Shown piece by piece: positions 11,818 to 29,300 of a DNA stretch of 64,000 nucleotides. A program made the translations under genes and the position numbers. The notes below the pieces were generated by a model, which saw only the letters and a program-made list of their open reading frames with translations, searched no databases and was not told where the DNA came from. Position 1 is the first letter of the stretch, and every line of letters starts with the position of its first letter. Source of the DNA: Stratiolaelaps scimitus (Eukaryota > Arthropoda > Arachnida > Mesostigmata > Laelapidae); assembly GCA_019614645.1 (NCBI GenBank), contig JABWDB010000002.1, positions 13,429,501-13,493,500 on the forward strand, given 5' to 3'.

Positions 11818-12731
11818 TTTTTTTTCTTTCTACTGTCAGCAAAAATTGTGATCCTTCTACGAATTAACTGCATAGATTCTAACTCCCTTATTCATTTTTT
11901 CTATATTTTCTACCGTATTTACGAATAATGGCAATCAATTTCCACCCTCCCATTTGCAAGTTCTATCACTGTCCTCCCAAGTACATTTTTTGCTTCCGCC
12001 TGTGTCATCCATGAGTTTCAGCGTCTCATATCAAGCACACATCGTTCCAAGGCTTGAGTAAACAGATCAGCGTATTTCCCCACAGTACTCTTCTATCCTT
12101 CTGGCCAAAGGTCAGGACAACGAGGACGGCGTCATGCCCCGAATCACGCTTCTCTGCCACGATCATCATCCCACTATATTACGAATAATTAATTAGCATT
12201 TTCTTGTCATTATAGCACCCAATTATAATATCAACTCTCGATACATTATTCCGTCTTACATCGTTATTATTATTAGAATATATTTTTCTTATCAGGATGT
12301 CGATCGACCAGTTTTGTTAAAAAAAAAAGGCCACCAGCGAGTCTGGGAGGTTACGATGCGATGACGTAATGTTGGTGAAAATGGCTCATAGCGCTCTCTT
12401 TGTCACTTGTTTATCGTTCAATATAGGTTGAATCGTCCATATGCCTGTCTGTAATAATGTTCGTATCATTTGTCATCCATATACTATTATTATTATTAGT
12501 ATGATTATGTTTCTGTTGTATGAATCTGTTGCCTGTGTCTTTGTTTTTGTTGCTAAGTGAGCAGTGTCAATATATATTTGCGCATGACGATGACCGTTGT
12601 CATCGCCCACGGCGAATTTCTGCTGTATTTACTTGTCTGTCTGTTGGTGTTCCTCTCGATTACGAGACGGTCCTGTCGTCCTTGTCAGAATCGTCCCGTC
12701 ATACGTACTCTACTTATATCTATTTAGTTTC

Positions 12732-12732
<1 letters not shown>

Positions 12733-12767
<35 letters not shown>
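12733..12767. repeat. (TA)n microsatellite
   Basis: An uninterrupted TA run of about 35 bases, seen directly. Confidence 0.9.
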
Positions 12768-12770
<3 letters not shown>

Positions 12771-12988
12771 ACCCTTATCTTCAAGATGCATCGCTGTGTG
12801 TCTTTTATTTTGCTCACTGCGCGTGCGTGCATGAAATTGTGGGGGTGGTGACGTGATGATGGGTCATGACAGTTTCTTCATATCATTAATCAATCAATCG
12901 AGGTGAACTCTCTCCCTTTCATTTCACTCTCGCTAGGCTAGCTCAATCTTTCACTCTATCTCGATATTCTCTTTCGCATCTTGTTTGT

Positions 12989-12989
12989 G

Positions 12990-13025
<36 letters not shown>

Positions 13026-13078
13026 TATAGAAAGAGAGAGAGCTATGTGTGTGTGTGTGTGTGTATGTGTGCGTGTGT
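12989..13078. repeat. compound (TA)n-(GA)n-(GT)n microsatellite
   Basis: Three dinucleotide repeats follow one another within 90 bases. They generate the Tyr-Ile, Arg-Glu and Cys-Val repeats in the overlapping frames. Confidence 0.9.
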
Positions 13079-13471
13079 ACAGTTTACTCCTGCTATCTCC
13101 ATTGTTGCACTTCGTGGCGAGTTTGTTTCCGATCTCCTCCGCCTCGTCGAAAATAATCTCCGACCTCACTGATGCCGCTTCCCTCCCCCCATTGTATGGC
13201 CGCTGCACGTTCATACGACCTCATCGAATCCCACTATGCCGTCATCGTTGACAGTGATGGCCGCGATCCACCAGTATCAGTAAGAACTTGTTGTGCTTCT
13301 CCTACAGCCCGGGAGATCAAGGGCGAAACCACAACATCTATCGTAAATAGGCAACACTGTTCCCGCACTTAGTGCAACCGACGTGACCAGCAGCACCAAC
13401 AGCCTGGTGATAGTCGGCCGCCACGATGGCTCTTGAAAAAAGAAGCTCGATCTCATGTTCAGTTAGTAATG

Positions 13472-13477
13472 TTTATT
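13472..13477 (-). terminator. Rap1: candidate Rap1 polyadenylation signal (AATAAA)
   Basis: The canonical hexamer lies on the minus strand about 930 bases downstream of the Rap1 stop codon. It is the first canonical AATAAA I noticed in that direction, so it would give a 3'UTR of about 0.95 kb. Placement is an inference without transcript data. Confidence 0.4.
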
Positions 13478-13522
13478 TGTTACTACAACACCGTTTTGTT
13501 TGTATTTCTCCTTGAATAATTC

Positions 13523-13858
13523 ATGCTGTCTCTTGCGTGCATATTACATATGCATATTATTTCTCCTTGCGCGGATGCGGGCGATCTCTGTCGAACTCGA
13601 GAAGACTGGGGACTCTCGGAACTTTTCGTTCAGTTCGTCATTGTAGCGAAGTCTCGGGTAGTCTTCAAGAGGCGACAAGCAAACGATCGCGATTACGGTG
13701 GCATTTATGCAAACTTCGACAACTCTCGCAACGATTTTGCCAGGAAGCGAATGCAGTGTGCCCACCTTCTCGAAAACGCTCTGCGGCTGGCTGAGCCTGG
13801 CGACTCGTTGCCTCGTGCTAACTTGTGTGCTTGTTATCGAAGAGGAATCTCTGCTTAA
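13523..13858 (+). CDS. 111-codon ORF antisense to the predicted Rap1 3'UTR, unidentified
   Basis: The frame starts with a true ATG and begins with a hydrophobic segment (MLSLACILHMHII) that could act as a signal peptide. It continues as a mixed, charged sequence of about 90 residues. The complementary strand holds a 105-codon ATG frame (13861-13544) over the same bases, so only one of them, or neither, can be real. The interval lies inside the predicted Rap1 3'UTR, on the opposite strand. I cannot assign a family to either frame. Confidence 0.2.
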   Translation: MLSLACILHMHIISPCADAGDLCRTREDWGLSELFVQFVIVAKSRVVFKRRQANDRDYGGIYANFDNSRNDFARKRMQCAHLLENALRLAEPGDSLPRANLCACYRRGISA

Positions 13859-14408
13859 CATAGATCAGCAGTTCTCTGTTGCTGTCGAAATCTTGCCTCT
13901 GATTCCGGCTTGGCGATCCACTAGCTTCTATTCCTTTTGGCCATTGTCACGCACACACACACACACACAGACGACGATGTCTATTTCGTTATCATAAGAA
14001 CAATATTAATAATATTAATTATTATTATAATATTCGGTACGATTTTCCCCTTGCTGTCGGAGAACATTATTGTCGCTCGTTGCTACTGATATTGTGGCGG
14101 TCTATCCTTCTCCGTGTTTTTGTACGTGTGTATGTGTGTGTCTGTGTGTGTTCGGGTGCATTTTCTGGCTGTCATTTTTTCGTGTCACGCGTTGCTTCTG
14201 CCATGTGTGTTGTAGACTTATATTCGTGTATATTTATATAGTGGAGTCATTCATTTGTAAATCGTTCATAATAATAGACTTAATGGTATTGCCGATGGGA
14301 ACGGGGCGTAGAGAGGTGCAGAGTCAAGAAAAAAGTGATCCAAATGGATTCAGGGACGGGTACGGACAGGGGGGGGAGGGGGTAAGGCTCAGAGACAAAA
14401 GGATCGAG

Positions 14409-19762
<5,354 letters not shown>

Positions 19763-22700
19763 CTAGAAAAGTGGGTAATAGGCAACAATGATAGCGGAAA
19801 AGGCGCGCCGATTACCACAGGCAGTGTGTGTGTCTCTGTGTTACTGGTTCGTTAGCCTCGCGAACCGAAGAACTTCACACCGCAAGCGATCGACGGCAAA
19901 CTCCAAGAGCAACAATCACAACAGCCTCTGCAGCAGAACTTCGGGCGAGCTTCTGAAGACTGCAATGTTTAACGTTACAGCCAACTGTTAGGGAAGCTAT
20001 TGCAGATGCTCTCTCTCTAGGCGATCTTCACTCCTAGGGGTGTGTTTTTGCGAAAGCTGTTGCTGGTCCGAACATTAGATGATCGAAAGAGACAGAGAGC
20101 GGCGCCACTCGTAGACTGTTGGTGGGATTGCTCTCCTCAAACAAACGGAAAAGGCCGTAGGAGGGCTTCCTCCTCGTCAGGTTCGTTTATATGAAATTAG
20201 GCTGAGAGTTGCTTTGTTGTTTTGCTATCCAGGTTCCCTCCCCGGGGGTTATTGCAGCTGTTATGCCTCGTGTCGCTTGATTTCGTCGTGACAGAGGGCG
20301 CTGATGAGGGCAGCAGGAGAGGGGTGAAGAGCTCGAAGAAGATCGCGGCCTATTGAGCCGATGGGCTGATCTGAAATGAAGAAAAATAGAAAAATCAACA
20401 ACCGAAATCGGTCATTAGCGCCAGCAGGGATTGAACTCGGTTCACGCTTGCGGGAATGATGTATAACTAAGAGGATTTACTCGCCTGTCTCTTAGACGCG
20501 AACAACGGTTCGCAAAAAACTTGATGGACACAGATATACGTTGAAGTTGACTTTTTTGCTTAGAGAAACGTTTTCGTTAATTCCGCGTTTCCTCTGAATT
20601 AAGAAAATGATTTCTCGGAATGACGTAAATTTTTGTGCTGGTTTTACAAATGTCGGAAAGTTCACAACTCTTGTATTAGGGGCATTACTCGGTGAAAGTT
20701 CCAACGGTTGCCGAAATAATAATGTTTGCCGAGAATATTATCGTCTATCGATAGGGCTTCTCAAAATAAATATTTAAGCAATCGCCGCAAGATCAAACTG
20801 TTGTGAGGACCTTTGGATGAAGCCTCTATCCGGCCCCGAAGAAATCAGAATGGGAATTCAATAAACACCTTTCATGCTGAGGCAGATATTTAGAAAGCAA
20901 TTTGCATTTTAGTCCGGCGGCCTCCTGCTCGGAAAGCCGGTGGCGGACACGGACGCAAAGGCATCGTTCTGAAGAACCTGCGAGTCTTCAGTTGTTCGGT
21001 AAAAAATTGATGCACTTTAAGGCTACTTGACTGCTAACTTGCTCGTGTTGTTTTACTGTCGAACAGCGCTGCATAGAAACTGCGATGGAGAGATATCGAT
21101 ATTACTCGGGAAATAGATCATATTGCCCGATTATTATTCTGCATATATGTTCCGTTCCTCTGTTATTATTTTTATTATTATTATCATTATTATTATATTA
21201 TTCTCAAGCTTGAAAACATTCTAGGAATGGTTTTGAACAGTATTGCATTATCTACTCCGAGATATCTACCTCTGTGGCATCTTACATTGGCAAACCAAGA
21301 TTGAGACAGCCAGTACACGACGATTCGCAATACATTTTGTTGCAGGGAGCATCTTCAAGTTATCTGTCCTCAAAACAAGAAGGCACTTTAAGTACAATTC
21401 ACGCTATTCACGTTTCGCCTACAAGCAACGGACATTCATACGGGGTCCCGGTCGGACTCTGTTAACGGGCATATGGGAGCTTTCGCAACAGAAATCGTGA
21501 AAGACGAAAACCAATTAGCTAATTATAATCAAGCCGGTTTCTCTACACGATTTCATCATCTAAACGAGCGTATTCGGCGTACACCAGTGAAACACCTAAT
21601 TGTCACCCATAAAATATGTAGGTGATTTTCTCAAGAACCACCAATGCCGATGTCGATTGAGCGGCTAACTTAAAACCCGACATTTCAAAGCATGGCTGCA
21701 CGACACGAAGAAGCCTACTAATATCGTGCGTAACTAGAATGCTAACACCAGGGTGTCAGCATTGCACGACGTGAAGAGCCACAGCCGCATCCTGAGTAAC
21801 GCTTGAGATTCATCATGACGAATTTGGGCTGCGTCATGTCGAAACCGGTTGTGACATCGGTGCGAGCAGCTCAGCCAGGACTTCCCTCACAGTCGGGCTC
21901 TATGCTCACAATGCAAAGTTTTCTACTGAAACACTTGCGCTGTTTGCAAACTCTGGAGAAAATAGGCTCATGTGTAATCGGCACCGTGAACAACGTCCAG
22001 GAACGAGCAGGCCCCCGCATGTATCCTGCCATATAGATTTGGGAACTTATTGCATGGGCCATTTTGATAAATCAATGAACAATAATAGTCATAGACCCAT
22101 GAATGAAGGCCCACCGAGGCTGTTGCTGTTTAGTAAAATAAAATCGCATAAAGTATTAACCACTTGGTTGTAATGCATTTACGGTACAGTTACACTGACG
22201 CCTATTTCCAGAGCTTAGCTGTTCTTGTCCTCCGCCCGTGTGCGAGAGTACGCTTATTTCTCATCGAGTCTCCCCGCCCGTTGCTGTCACCAGATACAGA
22301 ACCCTGCTGTGTCAGAACGAGTTAAGTAGTAGTCGCAGTAGTAAATAGATACAGTTGTGCCAGCGCGATGTGAAAGCCGATTTCAGGTACAGAGTACATG
22401 GCAGGTCGTCGACATGGTTAGCATCATCGTTGTTGGTCGTCGTCATCGACGTACGTCAATCTCGTCGCAATGAGCGGCAGCCTTACAGGAGAACGGAACC
22501 GGCGGAATGGGCGTCGACCTGCCGAGTTCTCCTCCTGCCAACGGAACGGTCAAATACGACCGTTTGCTGCGCTCTCTTTCTCTGCGCTGCCGTACTTCCC
22601 TCGAGACACTGCTGACTACGTTATCTAGACGCAACTCGACCAAGCTATTCCGTGCTACCTGGATGACGATCGAGTGGGCCAGCTTTGTCGCCTGCTCATT

Positions 22701-25161
22701 TTCGGACCCGGCTCGCTAACACCGAGAGGACGAGTCATAAGCCAGCCAAGGTAGAGAACGCAGTAGGTCTCGTTTTCCGGCCCACTTTCGGATGTCTTCA
22801 GCAATCGGCGATAGTGTCTCGTCTTCGCAGACGCTACTGTTGTCGATAGCGGCCGCGGACTGCTCTTGTAGCTCGTCTAGTGTTGACTACAATAACAATA
22901 GATAGGTAGACATTTTACTAATGGTAGCAGCAACAGTGGTAGGAGCGGCTGCCGTTTTGGTGGGACAAGGACCAGGCATTATAATAATAAATATATTACA
23001 GAGTTGGTCCGTTTCTGCCTCCTCTTGACCCCCTTTAAAGCTCTCTTTTTCTCTCTCTCTCTCTCTCACACACTCTTTCCATCCCTATATATATATATAT
23101 ATCTCAACCCAGTTCTCGACTTGGAACAATGGCGCCATTGAGTTTATACACAAACGTACACTACACTTTACCTAACAGCTTGAACGCTATCTGCGCGACT
23201 AGACTGCCATTTTCGGTTAGTCATACACGCATCAAACGAGACCACGGAAGTACTACAGCAAGCGCATCAGCGACAGAACACGCAACTGGCCAAATGTGCA
23301 TATACGAATGCACGCTATACTCGCGTGCGTGTAAGCACCTATACAATGAATGAAGCTTGCTCACTCTTCGGCCGATACCGTCCACGGCTATCCAGTGAGA
23401 ACGCCACAAGCGAATGCTAAGACCACTGCAGCTCAACAGAAACAAAAGAGAAGGCGCGTAAAAGAGGCGGAGGCCGACGGTAGACGGGCAGTACAGATTA
23501 GCTTCAGTATAGAGATCAGGCTCGACCACTAGCGGGTCGACAGTGACGCCAATGAGTGTTGCAGCGAGAGCGTTTACTATACGGCCGATTCGATTCGACC
23601 GTGGCGGTGCTGCTGCTCACAAAAGCATATATAATATGACAGAGACGTGATCGGGTACGCAGGCGCCACCGCGCCGACGGGTCAGCTAAGGCTCACAGGG
23701 CCCATTCAGTAGCGGGCGAAAGCTATCACAACGTCTGGCCTCAAGCCAATGCGCAGGCAACTATTCTATACAGGCGGCTTCGGCTCGTTGCGTGGCCTGT
23801 TTTAGGTTAGCGTCGATGGTGATTGGTTAAAAATTCGTTAGTCTCAACGAGGTGGTAATTCAGTGGCTTCGTAGCCTCTTATTAGACTGACAGTCAACTC
23901 GGCCATGGCTAACCACTCTCTTTTCATTGTCTGTCGTAGAAGATTCTAAAAGATATATGCAAATGTTTACAAAGGTATCCATTGCTTATAGTGTAATATA
24001 GTATATGATGTTCCGGCAAACGACGATTTTTCTCAAGGTGGACGCCTACCGCCTAGCCGTCTAGGGGACACAGGTCGAGTTCGTGAAAACTGAGGAGATT
24101 GTCGATCCAGAGACGGTCTAGCATGTTCACATTGATCACACTTCGCACCTCTCGCACCCGCTGAAGGTGGAAGAAACCTTCGCTATCATCTGTACACACT
24201 CGCTTACGCAGTGTGTCCGGCGCGCAAGGGCCAAGATCGCGAGGAGCCTCACGCGTGGGATGGAGTGGATTTGCACTTAGCAAAATGATTTCTTATAATG
24301 TCTGTGTCCTTCGGTGAAGCGCAAAGTTGCTGAAAGACCCAACTCGTAAGGACAGTTACCCAATAGACAGTGGCACTCTGGGAGAGGTTGCAGACGATGT
24401 ACAGCTCTGACTCGAACCGAGATGGCCTAACGCTCAGTGAATGCTCAAAGACAAAATGGCACTTTACGTATGAAACAGAAACACAGAAATGGAATCAATG
24501 AAAGTGGACTCGTTGTCCAGCAGCCTTCGGTATCCCGGTAGGCATCAAGAATATGCGCACCGCGATTACATACGAATAAATACTATTCTGTTCAGCCCGC
24601 GTCCGTTAGGTCAAGTCCGCTGCAGTGGCTGTCGACGGCTGTGTTCAGTCAAGCTTCACGAACTCGGCAAACATTGAGCAAGCCACGCCATAGTGTAGGG
24701 AGCGGCGTGCTTTTTCGCAGACAGAGAGTAGATCTCCGCCTCCATTTCACTACGATCTGGGTGTGGGTATGCCCAAGAGGTGGACCAGGTCACGCTAACC
24801 CGCAAATAACACTCACAGCCTCCGGCTAACCTCTGCGTGCGATCGGCCCAAGACACGTCTAACTTGACCGGACCTTCGGGAGGCCTCCCCCGCATAGGAG
24901 CCATGGTAAAGCAGTAGGAGCAGAGCAGTATTCCTTCGTCTGACCAAACAGTCCCTCATCGTTCCCTGTACAGTTCGTGTAATGTTCATGTTATTGTCAC
25001 TTCCCGTTCATTGGGGAGGGCCCATCCGGGTGGGCTCCCATTCTCACCGGTATCGAAGGTGCGCTATATATTGCTGCTACCGGCGCCGCCCCAGCGCTCC
25101 GCTCTTCTTTCGTGATGACCATCATAATGATAATCTATCCGCTATCTTATCCTCACGGACG
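19763..25161. other. 5' flank of Rap1 and gene-poor interval
   Basis: No recognisable gene. Several short protein-like frames occur: plus 21214-21465 has no ATG, plus 22507-22719 has an ATG in good context, and minus 24283-24053 and 24904-24656 are also open. None has a family signature or a convincing splice pair. Simple repeats include ATT runs near 21160-21200, a TC run at 23049-23067 and a TA run at 23086-23102. Confidence 0.45.
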
Positions 25162-25269
25162 ATGGTTCCCATCCCCGAAGGCGCGGATGAATCTCGCTCG
25201 GATATGCATACGGCCTATCCACGAGATAAATCGAGCAAGATGATTCGAATGATCAGGTCGACTGCTCAG
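25162..25269 (+). CDS. candidate first coding exon, unidentified
   Basis: An ATG in excellent context (ACGATGG) opens 36 codons that end exactly at a strong donor (CAG, then gtaggt) in phase 0. A TATA-like element (ctatatat) lies about 100 bases upstream near 25064. The peptide is acidic then basic and is not low-complexity. No downstream partner exon was confirmed; a 91-codon ATG frame starts at 25317, but no acceptor lies between. Confidence 0.25.
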
Positions 25270-25610
25270 GTAGGTCTCTTGCTGCTGATTTGCGTCCACA
25301 TGTCGTACGCACCCATATGAACGATGTGTGCCTATGGCCCGTGTATGCTCCGTGTAACGACATGGCCGGTGAACTCCTGGCGGCATTCTTGCATTGGCAA
25401 GCTATAACTCGTCTTGCTGAGCGAGAGCGAGAGACGCAGGCAATGCTCGCGCAAGCTGTTAAAATATATAATAAACTGGCGAATGACTGGAAACGGGACG
25501 AAGGAACAACGAACAGATTCTTATACCTCAACCAAAGCAGCGTCCACTGTAGCCGGTACCTTGTCAACGGTAGAACTGTCATTGTTGTATGACACTACTA
25601 CTGTCAGGTA

Positions 25611-26378
25611 TCACATTATAAATATTGATACGACCGCATGTACTGCGTATACAGTTGTGTTCGCTTGTTGACAAAGCCGGACATACAATATTCTACAATT
25701 CAATTTTACTGACGAATCCTGTGAGATAGATGCATACTGATTGAAAATCGTCATGCGGATAATGTAGCTGATAGCCCTGGAATGAAGCCCTCGCCGCATT
25801 GCATTGGGAGCACTGAGGTCGGTCCTCAGGTCGACTGTCAGCTCAAGGGTCTCACCGGGGCCGGTAAAGCGTACGCGCAGAACAACTTGAGCAGACGGAC
25901 GCACGTGATCAATTTTTGGAATTGGCACATACTTCGGCATAGTTAATAGGGCCCGGCCGTCGTGACATCGACGGTCTCGGCTCAGATTCACACGTGCTTC
26001 AACGACTGCGCCGTGCACAACCTCGTGCGAGCAAAAGACATTGAGAACTCCTTGTTCGACGGGACCGCACTCAATCATGCACCGCGACATATGCTGACAT
26101 TTCCAGCGGCGGCGGTGGAAGTACAACAACAACAACGTGACGATGAGTCTTTTGAAAACTTGTCCGCTGACAGAAACGGCAGGAATCGGCAGGTGATGAT
26201 ACGACGTGCCGCGCTCTCGAGGGTGGCGGTGGCGCGACAGCGGCAACGATCGACAACAGCAGTGGCCGCGCGGATTGTCTTGCCTCAGCCGAATTCTCAT
26301 CCAGGGATTAACAAAGTGGAAGGGCCCGAAACGTGGATGCACTAGATCTGCGTCGCACAACTTCACGCGTGAGCGCAT
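25611..26378 (-). CDS. 255-codon ORF, no recognised family
   Basis: This is one of the longest ATG-initiated frames in the window outside Cyfip. It runs from ATG at 26378 to a stop at 25611. The first third is rich in Arg, His and Cys. The rest (about residues 110-220) reads like a folded domain with alternating hydrophobic residues, for example QVVLRVRFTGPGETLELTVD, suggesting a beta-sandwich. A 127-codon frame overlaps on the opposite strand. It could be a single-exon gene, one exon of a larger gene or a chance frame. Nothing around it decides this. Confidence 0.3.
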   Translation of the reverse strand: MRSRVKLCDADLVHPRFGPFHFVNPWMRIRLRQDNPRGHCCCRSLPLSRHRHPRERGTSYHHLPIPAVSVSGQVFKRLIVTLLLLYFHRRRWKCQHMSRCMIECGPVEQGVLNVFCSHEVVHGAVVEARVNLSRDRRCHDGRALLTMPKYVPIPKIDHVRPSAQVVLRVRFTGPGETLELTVDLRTDLSAPNAMRRGLHSRAISYIIRMTIFNQYASISQDSSVKLNCRILYVRLCQQANTTVYAVHAVVSIFIM

Positions 26379-29300
26379 TACAACCAAAGGCGTTCACCAT
26401 ATCGGCACCACGGGCAGCGTTCAACACTATATATTGCTTGTCTGTTACCACTGTATTGTATTCCATCCGTCTCGTACAGACTTGACGGCAGCTGTGTGTT
26501 TATGCAACGAGAGCAATGACAGCAACAGTAACGAAGCGACAATCCGGGGTCGCTGCAGGCGTTTTTAGCAAGAGTGCTTCTATCTGATGTGATTGCTACT
26601 GCACTAATATAGGGGATAATCGGCAAGAAGCCATTCGTTCGCTTGCACATCATTGGCCATTACAGAGCTATTGTGTGTGTTGCCGAAGCATATTGTGAAG
26701 CTATGAGGGAACGAAACTTATACATGTTAACTTCGCAAGATTCGCATTTGTCACTCGTCGAAGTTCTCTCGAGCGGCTACCCACAAGGCGCTCGAGCTCA
26801 GACGAACAGAAAATTTGTGCCAATTTGTCTTTTCAATGAATACTATTGGTGCTGTGTTCGCACATTGAAGAAATTCCCACCACTGGCAACGCCACCATGA
26901 AACCGTTGTTCGTTTACTGCGAGTAGCGTGCTTAGGTTATTCTTGGTTGACTTTGTTCGTTCGTTATGGACGAGATTTCTTTTGAAAATTGAATGGACGG
27001 CCCACGGCCAATCGAATTTCCTCTGTGATTATCTTCATTAAGATCTAAATTTGAACGATTTTGCTCCGTGGCGTAGGCCGATGCGGCCGTTCTGCTTTTG
27101 TACGAGATTTTGTGCAGAACACGTTTGAGTCCACAATCACCGTTGACTCTCCCGTCTCTTAGAGAAGTAAACTGCTCGACTATAAAGATCCGAGCAAGAT
27201 GCCGAACCTTAAGCCGCCTCAAGCGCCTTCGACATCGTCGTGTCAACTCAACTGGACACAGACACACACACACACACTCTTACGTGGACTGGATTGTTCA
27301 CGTAAATTGTTCACGCATAGGCGGCATATTACGAGGTTTTAATAAAAGTATTTCGATATTGTGACATAACAGTATTTGTATGTACGAAGAGCGGCCTTCC
27401 CACATGCAAGCAAGTAGCATCTTTCGACATATGACAATGAACATTGAAGAGAAACTATACTCAATGAATTTTTGACAGCAAACCAATAATGATCTTGTTA
27501 TTGTCAAGGGGCGATGCTAACTTACCGGAAAAACGCTACCACAATGAACTGTGTGGTACTACTGCCTCGCAGAATTATCATAAATACCAATAGTATAGTT
27601 ATGCTATTTTATTCGTTGAACATGTTTGTAAGTATCACATCGTTACCATATACCGCTCTTGTAGAAGATATATGCTTCGACATTTCCCGTTCGCCGATCT
27701 ACCAAGTCACTAACGCTTGTCCCTCACCCAGCGCAGCAATATGCATGCCTTCTATTCTGTATGTTTTCCCATATACGGCCCTTTACAAAGGTCAAGTGAA
27801 AGAAAGACTCTGAAACACTTGGCAATATGCACCCCCCCTCCATCTAGGCAATTATTCGGTAGGCGATGGCTCAGTGTTGCTCTATCCCTTTTTCTCAAGT
27901 GGCTGACAAATAGAATATATATATATATATAATCGAGGAAGAAAGCCGGTGACAATTGGTCAACCATCTCGCTGTGACTTCCAAAAACAACACCGGTTAA
28001 AAGACGGACATGTGTCACAGTTGGTGAGTGTGATTGACGGGGAGTAATAAACAATGAAAAAAAAGTCACTTAAACGCTCGTTCCTGCTCTTAGAGTATGT
28101 CATTCTATTTCAATGTGTTGTTCTTTTTGCTTGCACAACTTTTCCGATGACCTAACGATCCTGTCTAGATTGCATCGCTGTATCGCCCATTCCCATTTAA
28201 CTAGCTCGCTGCGAGCATCCCTCCACTGAGCTATTAGTGTTGCTGATTGTTTAGTTGCTAAGATTCGTAGGCAAGCCAGTCGGCCCACTGGCTGCTGGAT
28301 ACAGCTACTTTATCGAATTCGCCGAGTTACGTGTCGGTGCCGATCACCTGTCTTTATTCGACAGTATACTGATTCTAAATACGGCCCATCCGACAGCGGA
28401 TGCTCTATGACGAACTGGCGCGATTGATACGGCTATAAGCTAATCTTGCCAGCGCGTTCATATAATCACGTGGAGACATGCTGCGGACCACACCGCTGGA
28501 CAAACTCGGCCGCTTGCACCGTTCGTGAAAACACCCAGTGACAGCTAGCCAGATAACCGTCTGTAGCTGTTAGGTTCCCGTCATCGAGTCATCGTTGTGG
28601 TTGCCACTGAGCAGCAGCAGCAGCACTAGATCGAATGGTGGTTGTGTGGGTAGCGGTAGTACTTGCTCGAAGTAGTGCAACGTCCTAGGCTGCTGCTTGT
28701 GCTGGTGTTGTTTACAATACAACAGGAGAAACAGCAGCCAGAACCCTGTAATGTGAGGATTATTACGGCTGGCCACGAGATCGGCGGTAAGCAGTTGGCT
28801 ATTGGCCTGCGCACGCCGTCGCGCTACGGGCGTTACGAATACAACAGTCGAGATACCATCGCGAGAGTACAGAGCAGCGTGCCACCTAGAAAAACTTAGC
28901 ACTAATACGAGCAGAGATTTCTTTCGACCATTCACGTGTCGCACTATATATATATATATATTGCACACGAAAAACTTGCACGAGGGGATTACTACAGAAG
29001 CTTCGTCTAGGAGGCTAAAAATCTGTTGCCTGATCTCGTTGTTTTCAGGTCTCGCTCGCGATGATATATAAGACGTCCACCATCGTGTGATAATATTTCA
29101 AAGTTACATTGTCTCCATCGTATTTAGATAGCTATTGTGCTCCTTCAATGTTGATGACTATCGCGTTGTGTGTGTCACGCGAAATTTTCTAACATCCCAG
29201 GGGGTGGCGTTCGTCACCACTGCCGAGCAGGAACCGATTATTCTGTATCATTTTCTGTAACAATGACAATCGAAGGGAACTTAACAAGGAAAGAGATATT

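Larger units (their letters stand above)
11818..13471. other. non-coding interval with TA and GA/GT microsatellites
   Basis: No gene was recognised. A TA tract lies at 12733-12767 and a compound TA/GA/GT tract at 12989-13078. The open frames here are mainly Tyr-Ile repeat translations. Confidence 0.5.

Noticed and set aside
12981..13251. Tyr-Ile and Cys-Val repeat proteins
   Set aside because: Translations of the compound TA/GA/GT microsatellite.
20400..20475. tRNA-like B box (minus strand, GAGTTCAATCC)
   Set aside because: No matching T stem, anticodon arm or A box at the right distance could be folded.
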